A stretch of DNA of 64,000 nucleotides, from positions 62,001 to 126,000 of the forward strand of contig JAJNNX010000072.1 in assembly GCA_023159155.1 (NCBI GenBank), given 5' to 3'. This document shows, one piece after another, positions 1 to 12,156 of this stretch; the stretch's first letter is position 1; the number at the start of each line of letters is the position of its first letter. The position numbers were made by a program, and so were the translations under genes. Source of the DNA: Ustulina deusta (taxonomy: Eukaryota; Ascomycota; Sordariomycetes; Xylariales; Xylariaceae). Below the pieces are notes generated by a model, which was not told where the DNA came from, made no database searches, and worked only from the letters and a program-made list of their open reading frames with translations.

Positions 1-750
1 TGGAGCAAGATCGCTACCTATAAAGCCCAAGCGGAACAAGAATTGTCCAAGATTGAGGGGTGAGTACTGGCTCAGAACACGATGGGTTGGGGAAGAACAA
101 GCTGACTGACGGCTTGATGACACAGGTTGAACCTTGTCATTGTACGGTTAGCCCACGTCTACGGCCCGTATGGGTCGCAGTGGGTTGCGACCGCACTTTG
201 CTTAGCACGCGTATACCAGGCTCTCGAGGAAGAGATGAAGTACCTATGGACAAAAGATTTGCGAACAAACACGGTTCATATCCAGGATGTCACACGAGCC
301 TTGTGGGCTGTCGCCTCATGGTATGACTCTGGCAAGCCTAACTGGGACACCAAAGCGATGGGTAGCGTCCCGGTATTCAATGTGGTCGACAAGGGTGTCA
401 CAACACAAGGCACAATAGCAACCATCCTGGGCGAGGTATTTGGTATCAAGGGGGAATTCCAGGGCTCGCTTCTGAGTAACTTTGCGCGGCTGAATATGGA
501 CAGTGTGGTGGACGATATCAACGACGACGTGCTCGGTCCTTGGGCGGATCTTCTCAGCGAAGCAGGAATCACAAGGCCGGGTCCATTGTCTCCTTTTATG
601 GAAAAGGAGCTCCTGAAAGACACTGACCTCAGCATGGACGGAACTCGACTGGATACGGTTGTGGGCTTCGAGTACACGAAGCCTGCTATGACCAAGGAAC
701 TTATCCTGGAGGTCATTGATAGTTATAAGAGGATGAAATGGTGGCCGTAA
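1..750 (+). CDS. NAD-dependent epimerase/dehydratase, 3' part only
   Basis: The 5' end lies outside the window. Exons 1..59 and 126..750 join across a 66-nt intron (GTGAGT donor at 60, ACAG acceptor at 122-125), leaving about 227 residues to the TAA at 748-750. After the junction the reading is LNLVIVRLAHVYGPYG, the strand-and-turn segment that follows the YxxxK active site in extended short-chain dehydrogenases. Further on, a 'TNTVHIQDVTRALW' block and a C-terminal 'SYKRMKWWP' fit fungal members of the NAD(P)-binding epimerase family. These bind NAD(P) in a Rossmann fold and usually act on nucleotide sugars or related substrates. The Rossmann glycine motif and catalytic Tyr/Lys are upstream and not visible, so the substrate and activity cannot be judged. 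Family is read from sequence; substrate is unknown. Confidence 0.85.
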
Positions 751-2643
751 CTGGGGGTGCGGACTTCTGCCACCGGATTGGCGGCTCTGCTCTTTCCCGC
801 GACCCAAGCACATTTACGGGAGGATCTTGACCCCCTCTCAGGGGTTGCAACGAAGTATATTCCAACAAACGACTCAATGACTGACGGCCTACGGTTCCGC
901 ATCAGATAGACTTTGGCGGCTCCTTCTTCTTGGTTACATGTTCTCTTACCATACACTGTTTTAAAAGTTGGGCTTTTGTGCAGAAAACGGCAATGGTGTA
1001 TGAATAAGATATCCTTTCTTTTCCGCCTCACAAACAACGCACGCTCATATACACACGCTCATCACAATCACATCTCCGCAGACGCGCACACGCATATTTT
1101 CCTCGCAAGCCTAGTCTAGCAGCAGGCATTATCAGGGGGTGGCTCAACGCAGGTGTCCAACTAGGCATAGGGGGTCTAATTTTTTTTTCCGTTTTTTTTA
1201 TTACTCTTTTCTGTTTTGGTTTGTAATGAGATAGTGTTGGGGCTTAGTGTTTCTTTATTCTACATAATCCATCTCTATCCTGATGGCATCCGCCTAGCAG
1301 AGTTGTGCTTTCGAATCTATCCTAAGATAAAACAACCTTGTTTGCCTCTTTTCTGTCGTACAGACAGAGAGACCTGGTTACGTTGATCTGCACCCTTTAA
1401 CGACGTACTCACAAATTATGTCGTCGTGCTGAATTCAGCGGGCGTAACTTGAAACCACCAAATAAAGAAGATTCCGGAACAATTGTAACGAGTCCTTCAT
1501 GAGAAACACCCCCAAATTAATCATGCCATGATCACACTTACGCCAGTATCAGAGTACCTATTCTAGCTGTTGTGTACCACAGCAGTATTAGCTTATAGCG
1601 CCACAGTTTCACTGCTGGCTTATCAACCACGAAGCTTGGTATCTGCATGAATTCCTTCACAAACATATAGTGCTGGACTCCACATCCTCTGGGTGTCGAT
1701 CAAGCATTCATTCATTCTTAATGATACCTCCAACCTAAATAACCCCACCCACTCCTGCTCTATCGAGATGTCTGGCGATGTTATTTTACATGCAACCAAA
1801 TCCATCAAGGCCTTCTAAGGGTGTGGTTCAATGTACTGGATCCTGCACTCTAAATACCAACGTTGCTATCTAGTATCAAGCATGCATAAATGGCGTTTCT
1901 GCGCCGCATCTCGTGCATTCGTTCCATGGGACCATAGTGATAGCCAAACGGTCAAATCGGCGCCAAGTTGGTGTTTTTAGCTATATTTAGAATACCTAAC
2001 CTAGGAGGTAGGTAGCGAAGTACATGTAACCCCGCAATAGACCAAGCCCTCGTCCACTAGCCAGCCCTTGTGCGTGCGACAATGACGACAGCGGTACCTG
2101 ATCTGATCTTCACAATACCTCGGCCGCTACTCGATTCACGCTCACTTCGTCCGATACGACATGGGGGAGGGGGGATATTGCTTAGATTAAGGCCCTTTTG
2201 GCTTGTGAGCGCCGAGCTTCTCGGCCTTTTGTTTATTTTTATTTTAAGGTTATATGCATATAGATAATACGAAGAAGCATTGCTTTTCGCTTTTCGATGC
2301 CTTTCTCCTCCCCCCCCCCCCCAATCGATACCTATCATAGTACCTTAGGTATACATTGATTGAGCCATTCCCTTACAGCCCTCCCCCTTGCCCCTCTTAT
2401 CTTTAGGTACTAGTATTTCGGTCTGATTATTTTTGGCACCACCCCGCGTTACACATCGACTTCGCGTCCTGCCGAACCAACGTCTCATCTTTTGTTCTCG
2501 GCCGGCCTGTTTCAGCGAGCGTCTTCGTCCGAAAGATATTACATCCACACATACATACATACATACATACATACACTATCCTAGACCAGAATCCAGGGAC
2601 TTCTCTATCCATAAAGAAAAAAACAAACAACGCGAAATCCACA
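751..2643. other. Intergenic spacer, no gene seen
   Basis: About 1.9 kb between the epimerase stop and the next ATG. Reading frames here are short and lack coding character. It contains T-tracts near 1181-1200 (probably 3' region of the epimerase transcript), a palindrome-like TACCTAACCTAGGAGGTAG at about 1993, a C-run near 2311-2322, and six ATAC units at 2551-2574. The last ~100 bp, rich in A and C before the ATG, looks like a fungal 5' UTR. Confidence 0.6.
2551..2574. repeat. (ATAC)6 microsatellite
   Basis: Six perfect ATAC units in the presumed 5' leader of the lipocalin-like gene, about 70 bp upstream of its ATG. Confidence 0.9.
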
Positions 2644-3817
2644 ATGGCGGCCCCGGCTTCGAAGACGATTGACGACTTGAGCGGGAAATGGGTTCTGGTG
2701 AGTCTGTCTGTTCTGGGTTTCACTTCCGTCTCCCGTTGCTGGCCTGGCCTCCCCTGAGACTGGGTTCGCGCTCCGTCCATCTCTCTATCCGTCTCTCTGC
2801 TCGGCGAGAATTACCTATAGCGTCCATCGACATCGTGCCACGAACACGCGGTTCTCTCTCTCCTCCACTCCACTCCACTCCATTCACACCCTCCCTCTCT
2901 CCGCCGGATTTCCCATGACGAAATAACGTCCCCCCCAATCGAGCGACCCCCTTTCCCCTTTTCAACCTACCATGCTCCCAAGAGCTCAACCCCTATCCCC
3001 AGGAACCCCCCCCCTCCTCCCCTAAAAAATAAAAGAAAATAAAAAAAAAAAAAATAAAAAAAAGCTAACCGGTCCTCCGTGAAAAACAGAACAAGACCCT
3101 CTCCGACCCCACAGACCCGGCCCTCGCCCTCCAAGGCGTCGGCTGGCTCCTCCGCAAAGCCATCGGCGCCGCGACGGTGTCGATCACGGTGAAGCACTAC
3201 GTGGACGAGACCGGGACGACGACGATCGAGATCGACCAGTCGGCGAGCGGGCTGGCGGGGACGAAGGAGACGCGGCGGCTGGACTGGTTAGTTCCCCTGG
3301 TGTCCTTTCATTCCCCCCCCCCTTTTTTTTGGCATGTCTCGGAGCGCTACATTGCCTTCACGGGCATTTTCTGCTGCTCCTGCTACTCCTTCCTTCCTCC
3401 ATGCATGCATGCTCGCGAAACCCCGGGTAGATTCTCAGTATAAGTGGGACACACATTATTGACTCTAGTGTTATAAATAACAGGACGGCGCGCGAGCACA
3501 AGGACTTCATTTTCGGTCGCGTGGACGGGCGCTCGAAGCTCGTGAGCGCGGCCGAGCTGGCGGCGCTCATCGGCCCCGACGGCGAGGCGCGCAGGGCCGC
3601 CTGGGTCGACGACTCCGGGTTCCTCGCGGACGGCTGGGAGGCGGCCGAGACGGCCTTCGTGCTGAGCCAGGTCACGGCCGACGGCGGCTGGTTCGCGACG
3701 CAGGCGTGGGGGTTCCAGGACGTCGGCGGCGAGAGACGGTATGTGCGGAACGTCGTCGTGGCCAAGGGGGACAGGTTCGAGAACTTCAAGATGGTCTATG
3801 ACTATATCTCTGAGTAA
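2644..3817 (+). CDS. Lipocalin/FABP-like small fungal protein
   Basis: Exons 2644..2697, 3090..3286 and 3484..3817 give 194 residues. Both introns have clean GT..AG ends (GTGAGT/ACAG and GTTAGT/ACAG) and restore one frame, the second splitting a Trp codon. The start ATG sits in a good context (ACAATGG). The N-terminus carries DDLSGKWVL, with G14-x-W16 as in the first strand of lipocalins and fatty-acid-binding proteins. The rest alternates short polar and hydrophobic strands (VSITVKHYV, TTIEIDQSA, YVRNVVVAKGD) as expected of a small beta-barrel. No signal peptide is visible, so it is probably cytosolic. Exons 2 and 3 are much more GC-rich than the flanks. Intron 1 is long for a fungus (392 nt) and holds an A-tract at about 3027-3062. 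A hydrophobic-ligand-binding role is inferred from the fold only. Confidence 0.75.
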
Positions 3818-4609
3818 GGGTGTGGGTGGATGGGTGGGTGAGAAGTGGGCCGGGGGACGGGATTAGAACTCTGTCTGAATGGGAACGGGGGATTGATGGA
3901 GATGAGAAAGAGAAGGAGATGAAAAGTAGGGAAAGAGGGGTTAGAGAATGATGGCATAGAAACGTGATCAAGATGGAGATATAAAGGACCTGGGACATAG
4001 GACGTCTAGAGATGGCATGTCGACTGGAAGATATATACATGAGGCATCAGATGCTCTGAGAGCCTAGCGAAGACGTATAATAAGATGTGGGGGTAGTTTA
4101 AATGATGGCTTTTCATTATTAACCGCGTGGATGTCAAGTCCAACACGTATAAGCGTCTTTCCACCATGGAATACTACTATTACTTGTGATTGCTCATCTC
4201 TATCTTTGCATGAATTTATCAGTCTTGGTAGCTGGAATGTTGAAAATCCAGCCCGTTCATAACCTGTGACGCCCAACCAAATACGAATCCTCCCTCTGGC
4301 CTGTTCTATGAATATAGGAAAGACGTGGGCCTCCCCAAAAACGCCGTCCTTGTGGTTGAATACAGCATCACCGAGTCGTTGCCTGCTTTCTTGGCATGAT
4401 GTCCAGATATCGAGGGAGCAGATTTGACTAGAGTAGACCAGCAACTTTTTTCCCTCGTGAGTTTTGTTCGAGAACATCCAAAGGCCTAAATAAGCAGGCA
4501 GTTCACCCATTCTCCTCATTGATCGTCGTAGGACTCGAGTTAGTCGGCATCTCCCGAGGCGCCAATCCATCCGTGGAGATGGACTTATATCCACATACCA
4601 TCCTACCCC
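3818..4609. other. Convergent intergenic spacer
   Basis: This 792-bp gap lies between the stop codons of the lipocalin-like gene (+) and the CBS gene (-). It is purine-rich just after the first stop (3820-3990), likely 3' UTR. A 176-codon minus-strand open frame at 4064-4594 starts 15 nt past the CBS stop and matches no family I know. I take it as chance 3' UTR sequence. Confidence 0.5.
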
Positions 4610-5280
4610 TTACGCGGGCCTCCTCTTGACAAACTCTTCCAAATCGGCCTTCGTCGCGACGCCAAGGACAAACCTCCTATCTTCGTCGGTGACGACAGCA
4701 AATTCCTGCTTCTGGCCATGAGAGTCGCCCGAGCCCTCGAAGAAGGCCTCGAGTTTCTCTAGAGGTGTATCGAGAGTGATGACAGTGTACCGTCTGCCCT
4801 TGCGCTGGAACCGCACCATGGCGCGCGATAGGGGATCCTCGGGTTTTACGGCGCCGGAGTCGAGCTGTGCCTGCAACGAGGGGATCGCGATGTAGCCTAG
4901 CAATGCCCGCGTTTCCGAGTCGACGATGGTCAGATGCGTGTATTCACGCTCGAAGGCGGAGACAAGAGCGAGCGAGATGGGATCGTTAGGGGTCAGGGAG
5001 AGTGCCGCGGGGGGCTCGAGGTCCTGCACCGTAGCCTGGCGTTTGATGGGGTGCTGTTAGCTTGATCTTCTCACTGCTGGCTAGCCCGGAAGAGAACTCG
5101 AAAAGGGGATATCTGGCGGTATGGACTGGTGTTGGGCGTTTGTGGGAGGAGACGCAGGGAGCGAGGCGAGCGAAGGGAGGGCTTGCTTACGCCGCGATAC
5201 CGTGCTGACCACTTGGAGACATACGGATGACCGGGAAGTGGTGTCGGTCCAATGTGCGAGGTTTTCATGGCTTGCGCCAT
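4610..5280 (-). CDS. Small protein with a CBS domain pair
   Basis: Two exons on the minus strand, 5280..5191 and 5035..4610, make 171 residues. The donor GTAAGC follows ...SARYRG and the acceptor CCAG precedes ATVQDLEPP, giving a junction (YRG/ATVQDL) typical of fungal relatives. The intron is 155 nt. Residues about 33-100 form the first CBS unit (LTPNDPISLALVSAFE... LTIVDSETRALLGYIAI). Residues about 100-171 form the second (EDPLSRAMVRF... FAVVTDEDRRFVLGVATKADLEEF). Two tandem CBS units usually build one adenosine-nucleotide-sensing Bateman module. There is no attached catalytic domain, so it may act as a regulator in trans. A second in-frame Met at residue 5 could also be the start. Its partner is unknown. 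Confidence 0.85.
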
Positions 5281-6800
5281 CGCTGTGTGTTTCCGTATAT
5301 TTGGGTACGGATTCCTGCTGGGCTCGCGGGTTCGTTGAACGGAATAGGCAAGGTTGGCTCGGATGCTGATCTTGACAGCCAGCCTTACAGAGACTGCCTA
5401 TCGGACTCGACGGACTAGGTAGGGACTGTGGCGCCGATCGGAGGGCGTTCCTTCTATTTCCGGCTAGTATTTCCGACACACTAGTTCTGTAGAGTCGCCT
5501 TATGGTTGTGCTGTCTGTACCTGACCTACTGTGGGCTGAGCCGAGTGATTTGTCTTGTCGTTGAAAGAACAAGAGAGAGGTAGTTAGTCCGTCGAAAGGA
5601 CGCTCACTGGAGAAAGGTGGGGGCGGGGAAATTTCCTCGAAGCCCGGTGCCCGCCGCCGACTCAACAACTAAGCCGCCTTCTAGGTATTGTGGATCGCAG
5701 ACCCGGTATCTATTCTCCACTGCCGATAGACGGCCCCTCTTCACCTCATTATCTCAACCCTCGTTCGAGCATCACTAGAAAAGATAAAGAGCATGATAAT
5801 CTCAGTGACGCTAGAATATGAATCGTAGAGGGATGTTTTTAAAAATGCAAAATTAACGCAGTCTATTCCAGGAAGGAAGGCACTTGCGCATTATATGTCG
5901 AGATGACAGGATACTACCTAGGTAGTAGTTTAGGTATAGATTCGGAACAGCATGAGCAAACCATGAACCAATCAGAACATGAGATATCCGAGGTGGCCAT
6001 TCTGGCCTCTTAAATCCGGGGGGTGGAGATGCTGGAGCTTCCGCTAGCTCGTCCGACAGCTCTCGACTACCTACATATAGGTACTAGTCTAGTTAGCTTT
6101 AGTTATAGCTGCCCCGCCGACGTCACCCATCAACAACTACCTACCTCTACCTGCTTTGCTTACACCTGGTATGATATTTGATTTTGAAGCTATTACATGG
6201 AAAAGGCCATGGCACAAGTTCGTATAATTCCTTATTTATCAGAATCGATAGTCTTCCTTGTAGCATGTGTAACAATAAAACGATTCAATTTTCAAAAAAT
6301 GGCAATGAGAGAGGTTCTTGTAGCGCTGTTGTTATTTAGCGACTGTATAGAAGCCGTACCTCACCTTCAACCTCCAGGCAGGGTTTTAACTCCGAAAAGC
6401 TCGTTGGAAGGAGGCACCGACTAACCAACCGAAACCCTCCGATCAGGTAGGGTAGTAGCAGGATACCTTTAGCGACAATCCCTGGACGGTGACCCGTTTA
6501 TCCCTCCAGGTAATCATCTATCTGTCTCTCTTCTTTTTTTTTTTTTAAACCTCTCGGTCCCTTTCCGTTCATCGCGGCCAAACCTTAACTTTTTCTGCTG
6601 CAGGTTGATATCGACACAACCCTATAGCTACGAAAATAGTATGTGCGCCATCCCCTCTGCTCTCTCATCCGCTCCCTATCTCTTTTCTGTGTGATCCACA
6701 AGCGATCGATGGATTGATATCATATATCCCTTGAAACGTCGGACAATTTGATTTCTATATGAACCACTGACACACCTATATAGATCATATCGCTGGCAAG
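5281..6800. other. Divergent promoter region, CBS gene / phosphate carrier
   Basis: 1.5 kb between two divergent genes, so it should hold both promoters and 5' leaders. A perfect 16-bp palindrome, TACTACCTAGGTAGTA, lies at 5912-5927. Pyrimidine-rich DNA at about 6515-6550 followed by CTGCAGG near 6597-6604 looks like the 3' end of a 5'-UTR intron of the carrier gene. A 75-codon frame at 6197-6424 has no recognisable content. Confidence 0.45.
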
Positions 6801-8339
6801 ATGTCCTCCCTTTTCCCAAACCTGCACACGCTCCAGCAGGCCTTTGGCCCGGGACGGCGCTCTCCCTCCGGCCAAGCCGAAGCTCCATCAGCGACAGCAC
6901 GGAGCAAGGTAACACCACGCCAAGCCCGCCCCGAGCTCTACAGCGCCGCTTTCTCCGTCGTCGACGACCCCAAGAAGAAGCTGAGCGCTGAGGCCCAGAA
7001 GGAGTTCGACAAGGCCAAAAAGGGCCAAATCGAGCTTTACTCGCCTGGCTTCTACGCCGCTGCCACATTTGGTGGTCTCATGGCCTGTGTAAGTGCTTCG
7101 TCATTGTCGTTTCAACTCAATGACTACTACATCTATCCCGCGCGTATTCTGGTTTGGCCCTGAGGAGAATAGACTGCTAATCTGGCCTTGGCTTCCCCTA
7201 TTTTAGGGTCTCACGCATACCGCCGTCACCCCGCTTGACCTTGTCAAATGCCGTCGTCAGGTCGATTCGAAACTATACAAGGGAAATTTCCAAGCTTGGG
7301 GCCTGATCTATCGAAAAGAAGGCATCAGAGGCATATTCACAGGATGGGGACCTACACTCGCTGGCTATTCGGCACAAGGAGCCTTCAAGGTTAGTTCACC
7401 TCGAGGGCTGATATCCTGCTGTGAGGATCTGGAGAGAGTTCGGATGACTAATCTGTCTGCGTATAGTATGGGTGGTATGAGTACTTCAAGAAGACGTATT
7501 CGGATCTCGCGGGTCCCGAAAACGCTTACAAGTATAAGACGCTCCTCTACCTGTCGGCATCTGCTTCTGCTGAGTTCTTGGCCGATATTGCCCTATGTCC
7601 CTTCGAAGCTGTCAAGGTTCGGATGCAAACCTCGATCCCATCACCTTACTCTGGCATGCTCGATGGTCTACGAAAAATAAGCGCGACAGAAGGCATCGGT
7701 GGTCTCTATAAAGGTCTTTATCCCTTGTGGGGACGCCAGATTCCTTATACCATGGTAAGTGATTGGGGTCGGACTGTGATTCCCGTTTCCTCGTGCTAAT
7801 TGTGACTCTTACCGAGTCTTCATTTTCCGGGAACTGCTTTGATTTAGGCTCTGCGTTGCGTTGAGAAATGTATTGGGGCTGACAGTTGATTTCATATAGA
7901 TGAAATTTGCCTCTTTCGAGACTATCGTTGAAATGATCTACGATCGTCTGCCGGGTAAGAAGAGTGACTATGGCAAGGGTATTCAAACTGCTGTTTCTTT
8001 CACTGGTGGTTATATTGCCGGTATTCTGTGTGCCATTGTTTCACACCCAGCCGATGTGCTTGTCAGCAAACTGAACGCGAACCGTAAACCCGGTGAGGCT
8101 TTTGGCATCGCCGTGGCACGGAATTATAAGGACACCGGATTCATGGGTCTCTGGAACGGATTGCCTGTGCGAATTGTCATGATCGGTACACTGACCGGTC
8201 TTCAATGGATGATCTACGTAAGCAATAAGTGAACTGCAATTGTCTCGAGTACCTACTGACATAGGGGTAGGATTCCTTCAAGATTTTCATGGGTTTCCCA
8301 ACCACAGGCGGAGCGGCACCACCCGAGCAACCGAAATGA
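6801..8339 (+). CDS. PIC2: Mitochondrial phosphate carrier (SLC25, Pic2 type)
   Basis: Exons 6801..7088, 7207..7389, 7467..7754, 7900..8217 and 8271..8339 give 381 residues. All four introns are phase 0 with consensus ends; the last is only 53 nt. The protein has the three-fold mitochondrial carrier architecture. Signatures are PLDLVK at residues 105-110, PFEAVK at 202-207, and a third, degenerate PADVLV at 303-308, each opening a repeat of two membrane helices. The block [20 protein letters not shown] is typical of phosphate carriers and closer to yeast Pic2 than Mir1. Such proteins import phosphate (and in Pic2 also copper) across the inner mitochondrial membrane for ATP synthesis. About 80 residues precede the first helix, longer than in yeast, and the last 22 ([13 protein letters not shown] tail) are proline-rich. 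Family is certain; Pic2 versus Mir1 is by motif memory. Confidence 0.95.
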
Positions 8340-9630
8340 GGATAGAGAGAGGTAGTCTGAGAGTTGATATGGCGTATAAAGTCTTGTAACGGTATAGTCG
8401 TATCGCTTGCCAGAATCATAGCATGGCGATGGCTTTGTTAGTACAGCCGGTGAGTGATTGACCCCGAGGTGGAAAATGAATGGCACAGATGGGATATGTA
8501 ATTAGTGGGTTTGCCGCGAATGTGACTTCAATATCCTTTGTTTGTAATCTAAGCCTGTGACAGATTTCCCACGGCTCTGGTACCTCGTATTCAAATGAAG
8601 GATAACCTGTTAGAAGAAGTGTGATATGTTTACTAACCTGAGCCACTGAAAGAATCGGGTTTGTGCCTCTAATTCTCACGGCGGGGGTCACATCAGTCTC
8701 TCAGAGTCTATTCTGGCAAGTTGGATAGTAGTATCGGCAGCCACATGTCGTGCTGGTCGATGAAGATTGTGCTAACTTGGATATTTATGCATCATCGAGC
8801 CGCGGCAGGGCCAATGTATCCCACCATTTCAAGAGCTCCTCAAAGCACACCTCGGTGTTTCAAGACCACCAGCCAGTACGAAAGGAGCAAACTTGAGTCG
8901 ATCGCAAAAAGCGCATGTTAAATTATTAACTGCATTTCGTAATCTGGTCAATGAGATCCTGCAATGGACTTGATGGCCTGCCCGAGACAACGTAGATACT
9001 GCGGTAGAACATGAGAGGGATATCCAAACAGGTATCCCCGTCGTCGAAACCGGTGTGCCGCAACAGGGAGCGAACCAAAAGATAATTCTCGTGTTGCACG
9101 GCAGCTGAAAAAAAAAAAAAACGACAATCATTTATCGTCGAGTCGTGGTCTGGATAGATAGATAGATGAGCATTGGCTGCTCACGGGAGGCTTCCAGGCT
9201 CACACCCCTTTTCATCATTGCACATCAGCCATGTGGCCGGGATGGCTTGGATGGGAGGAGTTTGGGATGCAAGACGGCGCTATCTCGGCTCCGCTAGCCT
9301 GTCGTGTTTGGAATTCTTGGCTTTTCTTGCTTATTTATTTTCTTGGAGGGGGAAGGCCGGGGGGGGGGGAGGGGGAGTGGTTTCGGCTGTTTTTTTTTTT
9401 TTTTTAACGTTGCATGCAAAACCCCATTTTCCTCCCTTCGCGAAAAGCTGGTGTTGGTGTTGGTTGTGTTGCATGCCGTTTATGTGGGCAGGCCCCTTCA
9501 GCGACCACAACCCAACCCAACCCCGACATGGATCAGTCCGCCCGCCCACAATCACATCACATCATCGCTGGGAGCTAGGTACCTAGGTAGGTATCTAAAA
9601 CGTCCCCCTTGCTGGGTTTCACCGCAGCTG
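8340..9630. other. Intergenic spacer up to the LTR element
   Basis: No gene recognised. It contains homopolymer runs (A-run near 9107-9121, G-run at 9361-9369, T-run at about 9391-9405), which create spurious open frames at 9173-9690. A TACCTAGGTAGGTA motif lies at 9580-9593. The last six bases (CAGCTG, 9625-9630) are the left target-site duplication of the retroelement. Confidence 0.5.
9625..9630. repeat. Target-site duplication, left copy (CAGCTG)
   Basis: The six bases CAGCTG directly precede the TG of the left LTR and recur right after the CA of the right LTR at 15323-15328. Six bases fit an LTR-retrotransposon insertion. The target is itself a palindrome. Confidence 0.8.
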
Positions 9631-9881
9631 TGTGCCTCGATACGGTCCCTCTACAGAACTAGTCACTTGGTGTCACTAGGTCTGATCTGAAGGTCTGTAT
9701 TGAGTATGGTTGTAGAAGGAAACTAACTAGGGTATCTGACGGAGGTGCGAAGTATTTATGCCCTTAATTAGGTAGGTCGGTACCTAGTGCCTAAGGGCTA
9801 CGCACAGTGCCCTTTTATGCACGTACTATTGTATTAATTCAATAGATTAACTTTAATAAAAGCTAATAGTAATAAGATCTA
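9631..9881 (-). repeat. Left (3') LTR, 251 bp
   Basis: Begins TGTGCC and ends in a RIP-altered form of ATCCA (here ATCTA). Aligned without gaps to the right LTR. From 9631 to about 9830 it keeps C and G. The last 48 bp, next to the internal region, are C/G-depleted relative to the right copy. Confidence 0.92.
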
Positions 9882-11841
9882 TAATTATTTTTTTTGTTAA
9901 ATAATTATTTTAGTTATTTTATAACCTATTGCTTAATATAGTTATAAATAAAATTATTATAAACTTTTTTATTATAATATATTTTTTAATTATTAATAGT
10001 TTTTTTTTAATATAGTTTTGCTAATATATTATAGATTTTTTATTAAATCGCTATTTTTATTATAAACTAAATATAAATTATTTTTGTTATATTTATTAAT
10101 AAGCTAAATATTACTAGAATTTTAAAGTTAATATATATTATTATAATAATAATTAATAATAGCTTAAAGTTTATTATAATATAGTTTTAATTTATTTATA
10201 TATTATTAAACTTATAATATTTAATTTTTTATAATATAAGTCGAAATAAAATTTTTTTTTTTTTATAAATATATTTATATTTAGTTTTTTAAAGCTTTTA
10301 AATTATTAAAATAATTTTTTATAATTAGTACTTTATAATATATTGCTAACTTTTTTTAATATTTAGTATTTTTTTTTTTAGTTAGGTTTTAAATATAGTT
10401 AACTATATTAATTATTAATTATTATTATAATAATTAAGTTCTAAATATTAAAAAATAGCTATTATATTTAAATAGTTTAAATATATAGTTATAAATATAT
10501 ATTACTAATTTTAGCAAAGTTTAAAAATTAGAATATTATTAAACTAAAGTTTTTTATAATATAATATGTTTAATATTATTATTAGTTTTTTTAACCTTAT
10601 TATTTACTTATAGCTATTTTAATATAATTAATTTTATAATTAATCCGTTAAACTTATATTAAACAATAGTTTTGTTATTTATAAACATATTAATATTATT
10701 ACTAATTTATTTTTTTAAGTAATTAAAAGTTTTTTTAATACAAATTAATAAAAATTAAATTGCTTTAAATAAAATATTAAATATTAGCTTTGTTTTAACT
10801 TATTTAATAATATATTTAATATAAACTAATATTTTAAAATTAGCTATAAAAATATAATCTATAACCTAACAAATTAATAAAACAAAAAATATAATAAATT
10901 ATAAATTAAATAACTTATTACTAAATATTTTTATTAATTAATATTATAAATATTTAGTAATAATTTATTAACTAATTAAAGTTATTTTAAAATATTAAAA
11001 ATATTTATTTGCTTTTTTTAATATTATTTTAATAATAATATAGCTATAATTAATATATATATTTTTTATTTAAAACAATAAATTTTTTATTTCTAATATT
11101 TCCAAAAAAATTTTAGTATATAAAGCAGTTCTAGCTATATATAGCAGATTATTTAGAGCTTTTAAATATATTGCTACTTTATATAACTTATTTTATTAAA
11201 TAAAAAAGTACTATTTTATTTATTTTAGTAATATATTAAGTAGTAAATTAATATTAAAACATAAAAATTTTAATATTATGTAAAAATCTATATAGTTTAG
11301 TTATTATAGCTATAATATAAATAAAACTTTATTACTAATTATAGCTAAACTAGTTATATAACTTTTTTAATATTTAAACTATTTAAAGCTTAAATAAATT
11401 TTTTCTAGTAGTTTTAATAGCTAATTAGCTAAAATGTTTAATTTGCCTATATAATATATAATATATATAATATAATATTTAATAATATTAAAAAAATATA
11501 TAATATATACTAGCTGTTCTATTTTAATACAAAAAATTAATAATAACTTATAATTTATACAAACAATTATTTCTTTATTTTTAATCTAGTGCCTTTAGTA
11601 CTAAAAAGCTAATATAATAGCTAACAATTTATATTTTTAAACAAAATATTACAACTAAATTACTTATAGTTTTTTTAAAAAATAAGCTATAAAGTAGAGT
11701 ATTAACTTATTACTATATATATAGTTATATTAAATATATTTCTATATAAAATTAACTAAAATTTATATTTATAATAAAAAATAAATATTAATTAAACAGC
11801 TATATAATTAATATTATAGTAATAAAATTATAAATATATAT

Positions 11842-12156
11842 TTATACCTTTTTTGCTACGTAATCTAATTTAATAAGTATATTTTTAGGCACTCTAATAA
11901 AAGCTTTAATAAATAGTTTTACAATAAATAAATAATTATTAATTAAATACCTAAAATATTTTGCTACGTTAATAAAAACATATATTTTAATTATTGTTGC
12001 TAGTTTTAAACAATCTTTTATAGTAATAACTTTTGCTAAATTAGCTTTAATACTTTTATAAAAAATATTAAAGCCTAAAAAAATACTTCTAAATATAAAC
12101 AATAATAATTTTAATATATTAATAATTATGCTATACTTTATAAAACATATAAACAA
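11842..12156 (-). pseudogene. Reverse-transcriptase fossil (gypsy pol)
   Basis: A 104-codon minus-strand stretch open by chance still reads like the end of a Ty3/gypsy reverse transcriptase. FLGFNIFYKSIKANLAKV matches the usual FLGF-x-IS-x-xGI-x-x-DPAKV block. VFINVAKYFRYLINNY matches the FLG-x-ANYYRRFI-x-NYS block that leads into RNase H. The replacements (G to N/K, D to N, R to K/I, P to L/F) are those expected of C-to-T and G-to-A decay. It lies inside the LTR element and has no function now. Confidence 0.8.

Noticed and set aside
2551..2574. Telomere-like or CRISPR-like repeat
   Set aside because: A simple ATAC microsatellite with no spacers and no TTAGGG units.
4064..4594. 176-codon minus-strand frame after the CBS gene
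   Set aside because: No domain or compositional sign of coding, and it directly follows the CBS stop. More likely 3' UTR.
9173..9690. Open frames of 128-137 codons
   Set aside because: Produced by G and T homopolymers (runs of Gly and Phe) and they run into the LTR.
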